This document shows positions 25,712 through 35,481 of a DNA stretch of 46,752 nucleotides, one piece after another (position 1 is the stretch's first letter; each line of letters begins with the position of its first letter). Location: positions 473,074 to 519,825 of the forward strand of contig NZ_AYVY01000001.1 in the NCBI RefSeq assembly GCF_000503055.1, in the 5' to 3' direction. Source of the DNA: Mesorhizobium sp. LSHC420B00 (lineage in GTDB: Bacteria > Pseudomonadota > Alphaproteobacteria > Rhizobiales > Rhizobiaceae). Under the pieces are notes generated by a model. That model was not told where the DNA came from. It saw only the letters and a program-made list of their open reading frames with translations, and searched no databases. Both the position numbers and the translations under genes were made by a program.

Positions 25712-28600
25712 TCACGCCTGAGTGAGCGGATACTGTTCCTTCAGCGTCTTCAGCACCTGGTCGCCCGGCATCGGCGCTCCGAACATGAAACTCTGCACGT
25801 ATTCGCAGCCCATCTGCCGCAACTCCAGCGCATCGCTCTCGTCCGAAATGCCTTCGGCGACAACCGACAGGCCGAGTTCATGCGCCATGTTGACCATGGA
25901 TTTGAGCAGCACCGCGCGTTTCGGCGTCGCGTCGTCGACGAAGCTCTTGTCGATCTTGATGGTGTCGAACGGAAAGCGCGTCAGATAGGCCAGCGATGAA
26001 TAGCCGGTGCCGAAATCGTCCAGCGACAGGCCGATGCCAAGCTGCTTCAGCTTGGTCAGCACATGGGCGGTCTGCTCGGGATTGTCCATCACCAGCGATT
26101 CGGTGAGTTCGAGCCGGAAGCAGCGCGGTTTCAGATTGGCCCGCGCGATCACCGAGCGGACGTCGCTGACCAGGTCGCGGCGGATGAGCTGACGGCTGGA
26201 CAGATTGACCGAGACCGACAGCGGCGCATCGCCGATCTGCTTTTGCCATCCTGCTAGGTCTTCGGCAGCCTGTTGCATGGCAAACAGGCCAAGCTGCACG
26301 ATCAGGCCGCAGTTTTCGGCGACCGGGATGAAATCCGCCGGCGGAATCATGCCGCGACGCGGATGGTCCCAGCGCAGCAGCGCTTCGAAGCCGGCAACGC
26401 TGCCGTCCTCCAGCCGCACGATTGGCTGGTAGGCAAGCGTGAATTCGCGTCGTTCGATAGCGCGGCGCAGATCGGACTCGAACTGCAGCCGGTCGGTGCC
26501 GACGGTGCGGAAGGCTGGCCGGAACGGCTCGATCCTGTCGCCGCCGAAGCGCTTGGCTTGATGCATGGCAAGCTCGGCGTCCTTGACCATGTCCTCAGCC
26601 GAGGTCTGCGTGGAGGTCCAGGTGATCAGCCCGATCGAGGCGGTCAGCACGATCTCGCGCTTGGCGAAGGTGATCGGGTTGTTGATGGCGTGCTTGATGG
26701 CATCGGCAATGGCCGCGATGCGAGCCGGATCCTGCTCCGACAAAAGCATCAGCGCGAACTGGTCGCCGGCAAATCGCGACAGCGAATCCTTCGGCTTGAG
26801 CAGCCGGTGCAGCCGCCGCGCGATGGTCAAAAGGATGGTGTCGCCGGCCGAGATGCCGAGCCCGTCATTGACCTGCTTGAAGCGGTCGATGTCGATGACG
26901 AAGACGGTCGGGCGCACCTTCTCTTCGGTGCGGGCGATCGAGATGATCGCCTCCAGCCGGTTCATGAACAGCTCGCGGTTGGGCAGGCCGGTCAGATTGT
27001 CATGTACGGCGTCATGCAGCAGCCGTTCCTCGGACTTTTTCTGCTCCGTCACGTCGACCATGGTGCCGACGCAGCGGATGACCTCGCCGTCCGAGCCGAT
27101 CACCGGCCGGGCGCGCAGCGAAAACCAGTGATAGTGCCCGTCGGCGCCGCGCAGGCGGAAGTTTTGCGACACCCGGCCGCGCCGGTGCTCGAGCACCACG
27201 TCGAGTGTCGTACGAAACGTGTCGCGGTCGTCGGCATGCAGCACCGGCAGCCAGTTGCGGGCAGGGCCGCCGAGGCTGTTGGGCGCAAGGCCGAGCTGAA
27301 TGCTGACGTCGGGACGAGTGACGACACGGTCGCGCAGCACGTCCCAGTCCCACACGGTATCGCCCGATCCGGCAACCGCCAACGCCTGCCGCTCGAGGTC
27401 GGAGAACAGGCCCTGATGCAGGGCGCCGCCGGCAAAAGCGTGCTGCATCACGGTGAAGCCGATCAGCAGGATGATGAGGATCAGCCCACCGCCCAGCGCC
27501 GGCTGGGCGATATCGTTGTCCAGCATGCCGGTGATTGCCATCCACGATCCGCATAGCCACAGCAGAACCATCACCCAACTGGGCACCAGCATGATGGCGC
27601 GGTCGTAACCGCGTATACCGAGGAAGATGATCAGGCCGAGCCCGGTCAGCGCGGTGGCTGCGAAGGACAGCCTGGCAATGCCGGCGGCAACCGCCGGATC
27701 GACGATGGCAACGCCGGCGATCAGCACCAGCCCGAGGATCCAGACCAGTGCGCCGTAGCTGAAATGGCCGTGCCATCGGTTGAGGTTGAGATAGGCAAAC
27801 AGGAACACCACGAAGGTCGCCGCAAGCGCCACCTCCGTTCCGGCGCGCCACATCTGCTCATTGCCCGGGGATATTTCTATGATCTTGTTGAGAAAGCCGA
27901 AATCGACGCAGATATAGGCAAGCACCGCCCAGGCTAGGGCCGCCGTCGCCGGGAACATCGAGGTCCCCTTGACGACGAAAAGAATGGTCAGGAACAGCGC
28001 CAGCAGGCCGGCGATGCCGATGACGATGCCACGAAACAGCGTGTAGGAATTGACCGAGTCCTTGTAGGATTCGGGGTCCCACAGATAGACCTGCGGCAGC
28101 TTGGGCGAGGCGAGCTCGGCGATGAAGGTAATCACCGTTCCGGGGTTCAGCGTCACCCGGAACACGTCGGCGTCGGGGCTGGTCTGGCGGTCGAGCGCAA
28201 AGCCTTCGCTGGGCGTGATCGCGGCGATACGGGTCGAGCCGAGATCCGGCCAGAACAGGCCGGAATTCACCAGCCGGAAATGCGGTGCGACAATCAGCCT
28301 GTCGAGCTGCTGATCGGTGGTATTGGCGAGCGCGAACACCGCCCAGTCGCCGGTCGAGCGCGCGTCATTGGCCTCGACCTCGATTCGCCGCACGATGCCG
28401 TCCGGGCCGGGTGCCGTTGAGACTTGGAAATTCTCGCCCTGGTTGCGGTAGATTTCAACGGCACCCGAAAGGTCGAGCGCCACGTCGTCGCGGGCAATCT
28501 TGATCGGTTCGACCGCAAACGCCGAGGATGCCGCGCAGAGCGTGACGATTGCCGCCAGCATAAGGGCAAGCAGCGACCCGTTCCGCAGAAAATTCGTCAA
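25712..28600 (-). CDS. Membrane PAS-GGDEF-EAL protein, probably a c-di-GMP phosphodiesterase
   Basis: A 962-residue signalling protein. Order: signal peptide (ends near AFA-VE), periplasmic sensor of about 165 residues, seven or eight membrane segments (about 190-400), PAS/PAC domain (about 415-530), GGDEF (about 535-700) and EAL (about 715-955). The GGDEF active site reads AGDQF (611-615), so cyclase activity is doubtful, and the inhibitory RxxD site is KPKD. The EAL domain looks intact: EALLRW (E739), ELTES, LDDFGTGYSSL, KIDKSFV, VVAEG. The start is TTG 28600, with AAGGG inside the end of the GNAT gene, 2 bases after its stop. Likely controls biofilm, motility or cell cycle via c-di-GMP; ligand unknown. 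Confidence 0.92.
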   Translation of the reverse strand: MTNFLRNGSLLALMLAAIVTLCAASSAFAVEPIKIARDDVALDLSGAVEIYRNQGENFQVSTAPGPDGIVRRIEVEANDARSTGDWAVFALANTTDQQLDRLIVAPHFRLVNSGLFWPDLGSTRIAAITPSEGFALDRQTSPDADVFRVTLNPGTVITFIAELASPKLPQVYLWDPESYKDSVNSYTLFRGIVIGIAGLLALFLTILFVVKGTSMFPATAALAWAVLAYICVDFGFLNKIIEISPGNEQMWRAGTEVALAATFVVFLFAYLNLNRWHGHFSYGALVWILGLVLIAGVAIVDPAVAAGIARLSFAATALTGLGLIIFLGIRGYDRAIMLVPSWVMVLLWLCGSWMAITGMLDNDIAQPALGGGLILIILLIGFTVMQHAFAGGALHQGLFSDLERQALAVAGSGDTVWDWDVLRDRVVTRPDVSIQLGLAPNSLGGPARNWLPVLHADDRDTFRTTLDVVLEHRRGRVSQNFRLRGADGHYHWFSLRARPVIGSDGEVIRCVGTMVDVTEQKKSEERLLHDAVHDNLTGLPNRELFMNRLEAIISIARTEEKVRPTVFVIDIDRFKQVNDGLGISAGDTILLTIARRLHRLLKPKDSLSRFAGDQFALMLLSEQDPARIAAIADAIKHAINNPITFAKREIVLTASIGLITWTSTQTSAEDMVKDAELAMHQAKRFGGDRIEPFRPAFRTVGTDRLQFESDLRRAIERREFTLAYQPIVRLEDGSVAGFEALLRWDHPRRGMIPPADFIPVAENCGLIVQLGLFAMQQAAEDLAGWQKQIGDAPLSVSVNLSSRQLIRRDLVSDVRSVIARANLKPRCFRLELTESLVMDNPEQTAHVLTKLKQLGIGLSLDDFGTGYSSLAYLTRFPFDTIKIDKSFVDDATPKRAVLLKSMVNMAHELGLSVVAEGISDESDALELRQMGCEYVQSFMFGAPMPGDQVLKTLKEQYPLTQA

Positions 28601-28602
28601 AA

Positions 28603-29199
28603 TCAGCCCTTTGTTCCAACGCCCGGCGGATCGTCCGCGATTCGGGCGTATAGGTAATGGTCCTGCCAGATGCCGTTGATCCTGAGATAGGATCGTAGCA
28701 GTCCTTCGCGCCGGAATCCGGCTTTTTCAAGCACGCGGATCGACCGGGCGTTATCGGGGATACAGGCAGCTTCGATCCGGTGCAACCGCAGCGTTTCGAA
28801 GGCGAAACGCGTCACCACCTTGACGGCATCGGTCATCAGCCCGCGTCCGCTGAAGCGCTCGCCGATCCAGTAGCCGATATGGCCGCTTTGGGCGACCCCG
28901 TGGCGGATATTGCCGAGGGTGATACCGCCGGCAAGCTTGCCGCTGCTTTTCTCGAAGATGAAGAAGGCGATCGCCGTCCCCTGCGCATAGTCCTCGCGGT
29001 AGCGGCCGATACGATGCCGCCATGCGGTGCGGTCGAGCTCGTCAGGGGTCCATCGCGGCTCCCACGGCTCAAGGAAGGCGCGGCTTTCGCCGCGCAGCAC
29101 CGACCACTCGCGATAGTCGTTGGTCAGCGGCACACGCAGCGTGACAAGGTCGCCCTTCAGTGCCGGCAGGTCGCGGCGAAAGAAAGGGAGCGCGAACAC
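28603..29199 (-). CDS. GNAT family N-acetyltransferase (RimJ/RimL type)
   Basis: A 198-residue acetyltransferase of the RimJ/RimL group. The acetyl-CoA loop is seen at GERFSGRGLMTDAVKVVTRFAFE (R/Q-x-x-G-x-G/A style), preceded by GHIGYWIG and followed by LHRIEAACIPDNARSIRVLEKAGFRREG, the classic second half. Such enzymes acetylate the N-terminus of ribosomal or other proteins, or small amines; the substrate is unknown. The start is GTG 29199. It is 15 bases behind the M16 peptidase gene and 2 bases before the EAL gene. Confidence 0.9.
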   Translation of the reverse strand: MFALPFFRRDLPALKGDLVTLRVPLTNDYREWSVLRGESRAFLEPWEPRWTPDELDRTAWRHRIGRYREDYAQGTAIAFFIFEKSSGKLAGGITLGNIRHGVAQSGHIGYWIGERFSGRGLMTDAVKVVTRFAFETLRLHRIEAACIPDNARSIRVLEKAGFRREGLLRSYLRINGIWQDHYLYARIADDPPGVGTKG

Positions 29200-29214
29200 G
29201 ACGCTCGAATAAGC

Positions 29215-30507
29215 TTAGACGGCAAGCTTACGGGCAGTGGTCTGCGAGCCCGAAAGCGAATCGAGGATCGCTTCATAGGGCGCGAGCGTACCCACCGGCC
29301 CGACGGCTGTAAGCGTCGGCTTCGTCGAAAAAAGCCGCGACGACAGATCCGTCAGCCGCTTGACCGTCAGCGCCGACAGCCGCTCCATCAGCTCTTCCTT
29401 GGCGATCGGCCTGCCGAACAGAAGCAACTGCCTGGCGATCTGCGAGGCGCGGCTGGCCGGGCTCTCGGCCGACATGATCAGCCCGGCGCGGTATTGGGCA
29501 CGCGCCCGGTCGAGCTCCTCCTGCAGGATGTTTTCGCCGGCCTTTTGCAGCTCGTCGATGATCACAGGCACCAGCTCGGCGATATCGCTTTGTCCGGTTG
29601 CCGCATGGACCCCGAAGACGCCGGTGTCGGAAAAACCCCAATGGAAGGCATAGACCGAATAGCACAGGCCGCGTTTTTCGCGGACTTCCTGGAAAAGCCG
29701 CGACGACATGCCGCCGCCGAGGATCATCGACAGGACCTGAGAGGCATAGAAATCGCGGACGTGATAGGCACGGCCCTCGAAACCCAGCACGATCTGGGCG
29801 TCCATCAGGTCGCGGTCTTCGCGAAAATCGCCGCCGACATATTGCGCATATTGCGGGATGGTGCCGTCGGCCTTGCCGCGGAAGCCGCCGAGACGCTTTT
29901 CGACCTCGCGCACGAAATCGTCGTGCTTGATGTCGCCGGCTGCCACCATCACCATGTTCTCGGCGCCGTATTGCCGTTCGATGAAGTCGTGCAGTTGCTT
30001 CGAAGTGAAGGATTTGACGGTTTCCGGCGTGCCGAGAATCGAGCGGCCGATGGTCTGGTGGCGGAAGGCGGTCTCGGTAAAGTGATCGAAAACGACATCG
30101 TCGGGCGTATCGTGCGCGGCGCCGATCTCCTGCAGAATCACATGCTGTTCGCGCTCCAGCTCCTGCGGATCGAATTCGGAGTCCTGCAGGATGTCGGAAA
30201 GGATATCGACCGCCAGCGGCACATCGTCGCTCAGAACCCTTGCATAATAGGAGGTCGTCTCGACGCTGGTCGCGGCATTGATCTCGCCGCCGACGTCCTC
30301 GATCTCCGAGGCGATCTCGAAGGCGCTTCGCCGCCTGGTGCCCTTGAAAGCCATGTGCTCGAGCAAATGCGCCATTCCGTGCTCTTCGTCACGCTCGTTG
30401 CGTGCGCCCGACTTGACCCAGGCACCAAGGGCAACAGATTCGAGGCTTGGAAGGGTTTCGGTGGCGACTGTCAGGCCGTTCGACAGACGGCTTACCTCAA
30501 CACCCAT
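29215..30507 (-). CDS. M16 family metallopeptidase (pitrilysin/MPP type)
   Basis: A 430-residue zinc peptidase. The inverted zinc motif HLLEH is at residues 47-51 (H47, E50 catalytic, H51) and the third ligand lies in VILQEIGAAHD. The chain continues with the C-terminal half typical of mitochondrial processing peptidase beta-like proteins (EVREKRGLCYSVYAFHWGF, then VIIDELQKAGE). ATG 30507 (MGVEVSRLSNGLTVA) follows GGGAG. It sits 14 bases behind thrC, an arrangement repeatedly seen in Rhizobiales. Substrate is unknown. Confidence 0.94.
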   Translation of the reverse strand: MGVEVSRLSNGLTVATETLPSLESVALGAWVKSGARNERDEEHGMAHLLEHMAFKGTRRRSAFEIASEIEDVGGEINAATSVETTSYYARVLSDDVPLAVDILSDILQDSEFDPQELEREQHVILQEIGAAHDTPDDVVFDHFTETAFRHQTIGRSILGTPETVKSFTSKQLHDFIERQYGAENMVMVAAGDIKHDDFVREVEKRLGGFRGKADGTIPQYAQYVGGDFREDRDLMDAQIVLGFEGRAYHVRDFYASQVLSMILGGGMSSRLFQEVREKRGLCYSVYAFHWGFSDTGVFGVHAATGQSDIAELVPVIIDELQKAGENILQEELDRARAQYRAGLIMSAESPASRASQIARQLLLFGRPIAKEELMERLSALTVKRLTDLSSRLFSTKPTLTAVGPVGTLAPYEAILDSLSGSQTTARKLAV

Positions 30508-30521
30508 ATGGCAATTACTCC

Positions 30522-31919
30522 CTAACGCGCCGCCCGCGTGTGGCGGCCGACATAATCTTCCACCATTTTCAGGTCGGATGGAAGTACCGTGTATTTTTCC
30601 TCGGCGCTCATCAACCCGCCCAGCCATGCGGGGAGGGCAGGCGACACGCCGCTGGCGGCTTCGACGGCCGCCGGAAACTTTGCCGGGTGCGCAGTGCCCA
30701 GCACCACCATTGGCACCTCACCGGCGGCTTTGCCAGTGGCCACATGCACGGCTGCGGCGGTATGCGGGTCGAGCAGATAGCCACTCGCCGCAAGTGTGGT
30801 GCGGATTGTGGCGGCGACCTCGCCCATGGTGGCGCGGCCGGCGTCGAATTCGGAGCGGATCTTGGCGATTTCGCCGGCCTCGATGGTGAAGGCGCCGGAC
30901 TGCTTGAGCCCGTCCATGTAGCGCCGCACGGTCGAGGCATCGCGGCCGGACGCCTCGAACAGCAAGCGTTCGAAGTTCGAAGACACCTGGATGTCCATCG
31001 AGGGCGACGTGGTCGAAAAGACCCCTTTCATGCGGTATTCGCCGGTCGCCAGCGTGCGCGCCAGAATATCGTTGTCGTTCGTGGCGATGATCAGCCGCTC
31101 GATCGGCAATCCCATCTTCTTGGCGGCGTAGCCGGCGAAAATGTCGCCGAAATTGCCGGTCGGCACCGTGAAGGAAACCGGCCTGTCGGGCGCGCCAAGC
31201 GACAGCGCGGAGGAGAAATAATAGACGATCTGGGCCATGATGCGGGCCCAATTGATCGAATTGACGCCGGATAGCGACACCCGGTCGCGAAAACCGTGGT
31301 CGTTGAACATGTCCTTCACCAGGCCTTGGCAGTCGTCGAAATTGCCTTCGATCGCCAATGCTTGGACGTTTGCGGCGGTCGACGTCGTCATCTGCCGCTG
31401 CTGCACCGGCGAGACGCGGCCGTGCGGGAAAAGCACGAAGATGTCGGTGCGGTTGCGCCCGGCAAAGGCATCGATGGCGGCCCCTCCGGTGTCGCCGGAA
31501 GTGGCGCCGACAATGGTGGCGCGCTGGTCGCGCTCGGCCAGCACATGGTCCATCAGCCGCGCAAGAAGCTGCATCGCCACGTCCTTGAACGCGAGCGTCG
31601 GGCCGTGGAACAACTCGAGCACGAAGCTGTTCTTCCCGCTCTGCACCAGCGGGCAGACGGCCTCATGGCGGAAGGTCGCATAGGCTTCGCGCACCAGCCG
31701 TTCGAACACCGGCGCCGCGATCTCGCCACCGAGGAACGGCGACAGCACGCGGATTGCAAGATCGGGATAGGCAAGGCCGCGCATGGCGCGGACCTCTGCT
31801 GCGGAAAAATGCGGCCAGGCGCTCGGCAGATAGAGCCCGCCGTCGCGGGCCAGCCCGGCCAGCACCGCGTCGGAGAATCCAAGCGCGGGCGCTTCCCCGC
31901 GGGTACTCACATATTGCAT
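30522..31919 (-). CDS. thrC: Threonine synthase
   Basis: This 465-residue PLP enzyme converts O-phosphohomoserine to threonine. The Schiff-base lysine is K112 in GPTLAFKDVAMQ; the phosphate-binding loop is SGDTGGAAIDAF; FTVPTGNFGDIFAGY is another signature. The protein starts MQYVSTRGEAPALGF. ATG 31919 (with GGAA upstream) is better than GTG 31925. It heads a four-gene minus-strand run (thrC, M16 peptidase, GNAT, EAL protein) and diverges from a lipoprotein gene. Confidence 0.96.
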   Translation of the reverse strand: MQYVSTRGEAPALGFSDAVLAGLARDGGLYLPSAWPHFSAAEVRAMRGLAYPDLAIRVLSPFLGGEIAAPVFERLVREAYATFRHEAVCPLVQSGKNSFVLELFHGPTLAFKDVAMQLLARLMDHVLAERDQRATIVGATSGDTGGAAIDAFAGRNRTDIFVLFPHGRVSPVQQRQMTTSTAANVQALAIEGNFDDCQGLVKDMFNDHGFRDRVSLSGVNSINWARIMAQIVYYFSSALSLGAPDRPVSFTVPTGNFGDIFAGYAAKKMGLPIERLIIATNDNDILARTLATGEYRMKGVFSTTSPSMDIQVSSNFERLLFEASGRDASTVRRYMDGLKQSGAFTIEAGEIAKIRSEFDAGRATMGEVAATIRTTLAASGYLLDPHTAAAVHVATGKAAGEVPMVVLGTAHPAKFPAAVEAASGVSPALPAWLGGLMSAEEKYTVLPSDLKMVEDYVGRHTRAAR

Positions 31920-32046
31920 CGTCACGTTTCCATTGCTGCGGGAATCTTCGCCCGCCGTAAGGTGGTGGATTTCTGCGCTGGCTCAGTCGCATTTTTGCCG
32001 CGCGGTTGATATACGTCACCGGCTTTGCGAGAGGGAAGTGCAGTTC

Positions 32047-32751
32047 ATGGCGTTTCATTCATTCAACGGTCGTTTTGTCGCGGGTCTGGCGCTCACCGGC
32101 TTTATGCTTGCTGCCGCAGGCTGCCAATCGAGCGACAATAGCATTCTCGGCTTCGGCAAGAAGGATACGACGCCACCACCGCCACCCGACCCCAAGGTGC
32201 TTTCCAGCCAGCTGCAGGCCTATTGCCCGAAAGTGACGTTGCGTGACGGCACCGCCTTCTTCAATATCTACGCCAAGAGCGGTCCGAAGCCGAAGAAAAA
32301 AACCGATGTTGCCGCCGAGGATGCCCAAGCCGCCCAGCCGCCAGCGGACGCGGCAGGCGTCGATCAGCCGGACGATTCCGCCAAGATCATCTATCAGGCT
32401 TCGATCACCGATGTGACCCGCGACTGCAGCCGCGCCAACGGCTCCTTGTCGATGAAGATAGCCGTTGCCGGCAAGGTCGTGCCTGGTCCGATGTTCGCCC
32501 CCGGTACCATCACCATGCCGATCCGTATCGCGGTGATGCACGGCACCGAAGTTCTCTATTCGCAGCTTCACTCCTATCAGGTCCAGGTTACCGATCCCTC
32601 GAGTGCCACGCAGTTCGTCTTCACCGATTCCAACGTCGTCGTTCCGGAGCCGACGGCGCGGGACTACCAGGCATTTGCCGGGTATGACGAGGGCGCTCCG
32701 AAAGGGGCGTCGGACAAGCCGAAGAAGAAGAAAGCCGCCGCGACCAACTGA
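32047..32751 (+). CDS. Outer or inner membrane lipoprotein, function unknown
   Basis: A 234-residue protein whose N-terminus is a lipoprotein signal (VAGLALTGFMLAAAGC with the lipobox cysteine C26). After it come a proline run (TPPPPPDP), a domain with QAYCPKVTLRDGTAFFNIYAK, an Ala/Pro/Asp-rich insert (about 83-115), and a second conserved part with DVTRDCSRANGSLSMKIAVAGKVVPG; the two cysteines (CPK, DCS) may form a disulfide. The tail is lysine-rich (KPKKKKAAA). No family name is certain. ATG 32047 follows GAGAGGGAAGTG, a good site. The 127-base gap from thrC holds a GANTC (31942-31946) and must contain divergent promoters. Confidence 0.8.
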   Translation: MAFHSFNGRFVAGLALTGFMLAAAGCQSSDNSILGFGKKDTTPPPPPDPKVLSSQLQAYCPKVTLRDGTAFFNIYAKSGPKPKKKTDVAAEDAQAAQPPADAAGVDQPDDSAKIIYQASITDVTRDCSRANGSLSMKIAVAGKVVPGPMFAPGTITMPIRIAVMHGTEVLYSQLHSYQVQVTDPSSATQFVFTDSNVVVPEPTARDYQAFAGYDEGAPKGASDKPKKKKAAATN

Positions 32752-32789
32752 GCCGGTGCATTCGCGCCACGGCGGTTGGAGGCGGCCTC

Positions 32790-33479
32790 TCAGGCGTCCG
32801 CCGACCATTCCGACAGCGCGGCGATCACGCTTTTCAGTTCCGCCCAGCGGCGGATGACCGTTTCGGCACCGGCTTCGGTCAGCGCATCGGCGTGGCCGGG
32901 ATAGCTGTGCGCCGCGCCGGTGAAGCCGATGACGCGCATTCCCGCCGTCTTGGCGCCGGTGACGCCATGCACGGAATCCTCGATGACGAAGGTGTTCGCA
33001 GGATCGGCCTTGAGCTTTTCCGCGGCGAACCGGAACACGTCCGGCGCCGGCTTGGTTTTCCCGGTCGGCGTTTCCAGCGACGAAAAGATACGGCCGGCAA
33101 AGAACGGCAAAAGCTGCACCTTCTCCAGCATGAATTCGATCCGCTCCGAACGCGAATTCGAACAGACGCAGCGCGGCACCATTACCGCGGCGACAGCCTC
33201 GTGCGCCCCGTCGATGGCACGCACGTCGCTGCGCAGCCGGCGATCGACCAGCTGTTCCTCCTTGTCGATCAGGGAGGCCTGGAACGGGATCCGGGACTTT
33301 TCCTCGACCCGCATCATGATGTCCTTGAAAGTCAGCCCGGCATAGACCTCGGAAATCTCCTCCGCCGATATCTCATAGCCGGCCGAGGTCAAAAGCTCGG
33401 CATCGATGCGTGCGGCGATGATTTCGGAATCGACGAGCACGCCGTCGCAATCGAAGATGACAAGGTCTGGCTGGGGCAT
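32790..33479 (-). CDS. HAD-IA family hydrolase (beta-phosphoglucomutase/GPH-like)
   Basis: A 229-residue haloacid-dehalogenase phosphatase. Motif I is FDCDGVLVDSE with nucleophile D10 and acid D12; a helical cap domain follows (about 16-85); motif II serine is in VCSNSRSERI; motif III lysine in GKTKPAPDVF; motif IV in FVIEDSVHGVTGA. The sequence class resembles phosphoglycolate phosphatase and beta-phosphoglucomutase. ATG 33479 gives MPQPDLVIF; the frame continues open upstream on the minus strand but overlaps ccrM and is not used. It converges with the lipoprotein gene (38 bases). Confidence 0.9.
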   Translation of the reverse strand: MPQPDLVIFDCDGVLVDSEIIAARIDAELLTSAGYEISAEEISEVYAGLTFKDIMMRVEEKSRIPFQASLIDKEEQLVDRRLRSDVRAIDGAHEAVAAVMVPRCVCSNSRSERIEFMLEKVQLLPFFAGRIFSSLETPTGKTKPAPDVFRFAAEKLKADPANTFVIEDSVHGVTGAKTAGMRVIGFTGAAHSYPGHADALTEAGAETVIRRWAELKSVIAALSEWSADA

Positions 33480-33599
33480 GGTGATCCGGAAAGCGGGATG
33501 AAGGGAATGCCAAGAGGCCTTTGGTCCAAACGGCTCAGGCGGCGCGGCATACACCAACAGGCCGGGCTTCGCAAATTCGGCAGTATGCTTCACTGAATA

Positions 33600-34793
<1,194 letters not shown>

Positions 34794-34858
34794 CGGTTTC
34801 TGAGTTGCGACAGATCAGTTAATGCGAAGGCTCAGCCAGTCCCTGGAAGCGATTCAAA

Positions 34859-35470
34859 TCACACCTTGATCCCAAGACGCGCAAGGTCCGCCCTGAGCGT
34901 CTTTGCATCGGTGAACAGCACCGACTGCCAGCCGGCCGCCTTGGCGCCGTCGACATTTTTCTGGCTGTCGTCGATGAATAGCGTGGCTGACGGTTCGAGG
35001 CCGAACGCGGTGACGTGGTGATCATAGATGGCGCGATCCGGCTTGATTAGCCCGATCTCGGCTGACACGGTGATGCCGCGCGGGCGCTCCAGGAACGGAA
35101 AGCGGTCGCGCGCTTCGCGGAACGTATCGTCAGCCCAGTTGGTCAGCAGCGTCACGTCATGGCCAGTGTCGATCAGGCGCTCCATGATGGCTACGCTGTC
35201 ATTATAGGCATGCGGTGCCATTTCGTGCCAATGGCGGCGGAAATTGCGGATATTCTGTTCGTGATCCGGGTACTGGGCGATCAGGAGCGTCTCTGCCTCT
35301 TCCCAGGTCCGGCCGCGATCCTGCTCGATGTTCCAATCATGCGTGCAGACATTGTCGAAGAACCATTTCCGTTCGTCTGGATCGGGGATCAAGCGGCTGA
35401 AGGGCAGGTTCGGATCATAGTGGATCAGCACTTTGCCGATGTCGAAAACGATGTGGCGGATTTCGGACAT
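34859..35470 (-). CDS. HAD family hydrolase (YihX-like)
   Basis: A 203-residue HAD protein. Motif I reads VFDIGKVLIHYD: nucleophile D10, with G12 in place of the usual second aspartate, as in the YihX/alpha-glucose-1-phosphatase subgroup. Motif II is LLTNWADDTF, motif III lysine in GLIKPDRAIYDH, motif IV in LFIDDSQKNVDGAKAAG. ATG 35470 (MSEIRHIVF) has AGAGAAGA upstream; an upstream TTG at 35485 is less likely. It starts 11 bases after mutY on the same strand. Confidence 0.88.
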   Translation of the reverse strand: MSEIRHIVFDIGKVLIHYDPNLPFSRLIPDPDERKWFFDNVCTHDWNIEQDRGRTWEEAETLLIAQYPDHEQNIRNFRRHWHEMAPHAYNDSVAIMERLIDTGHDVTLLTNWADDTFREARDRFPFLERPRGITVSAEIGLIKPDRAIYDHHVTAFGLEPSATLFIDDSQKNVDGAKAAGWQSVLFTDAKTLRADLARLGIKV

Positions 35471-35481
35471 TCTTCTCTCTT

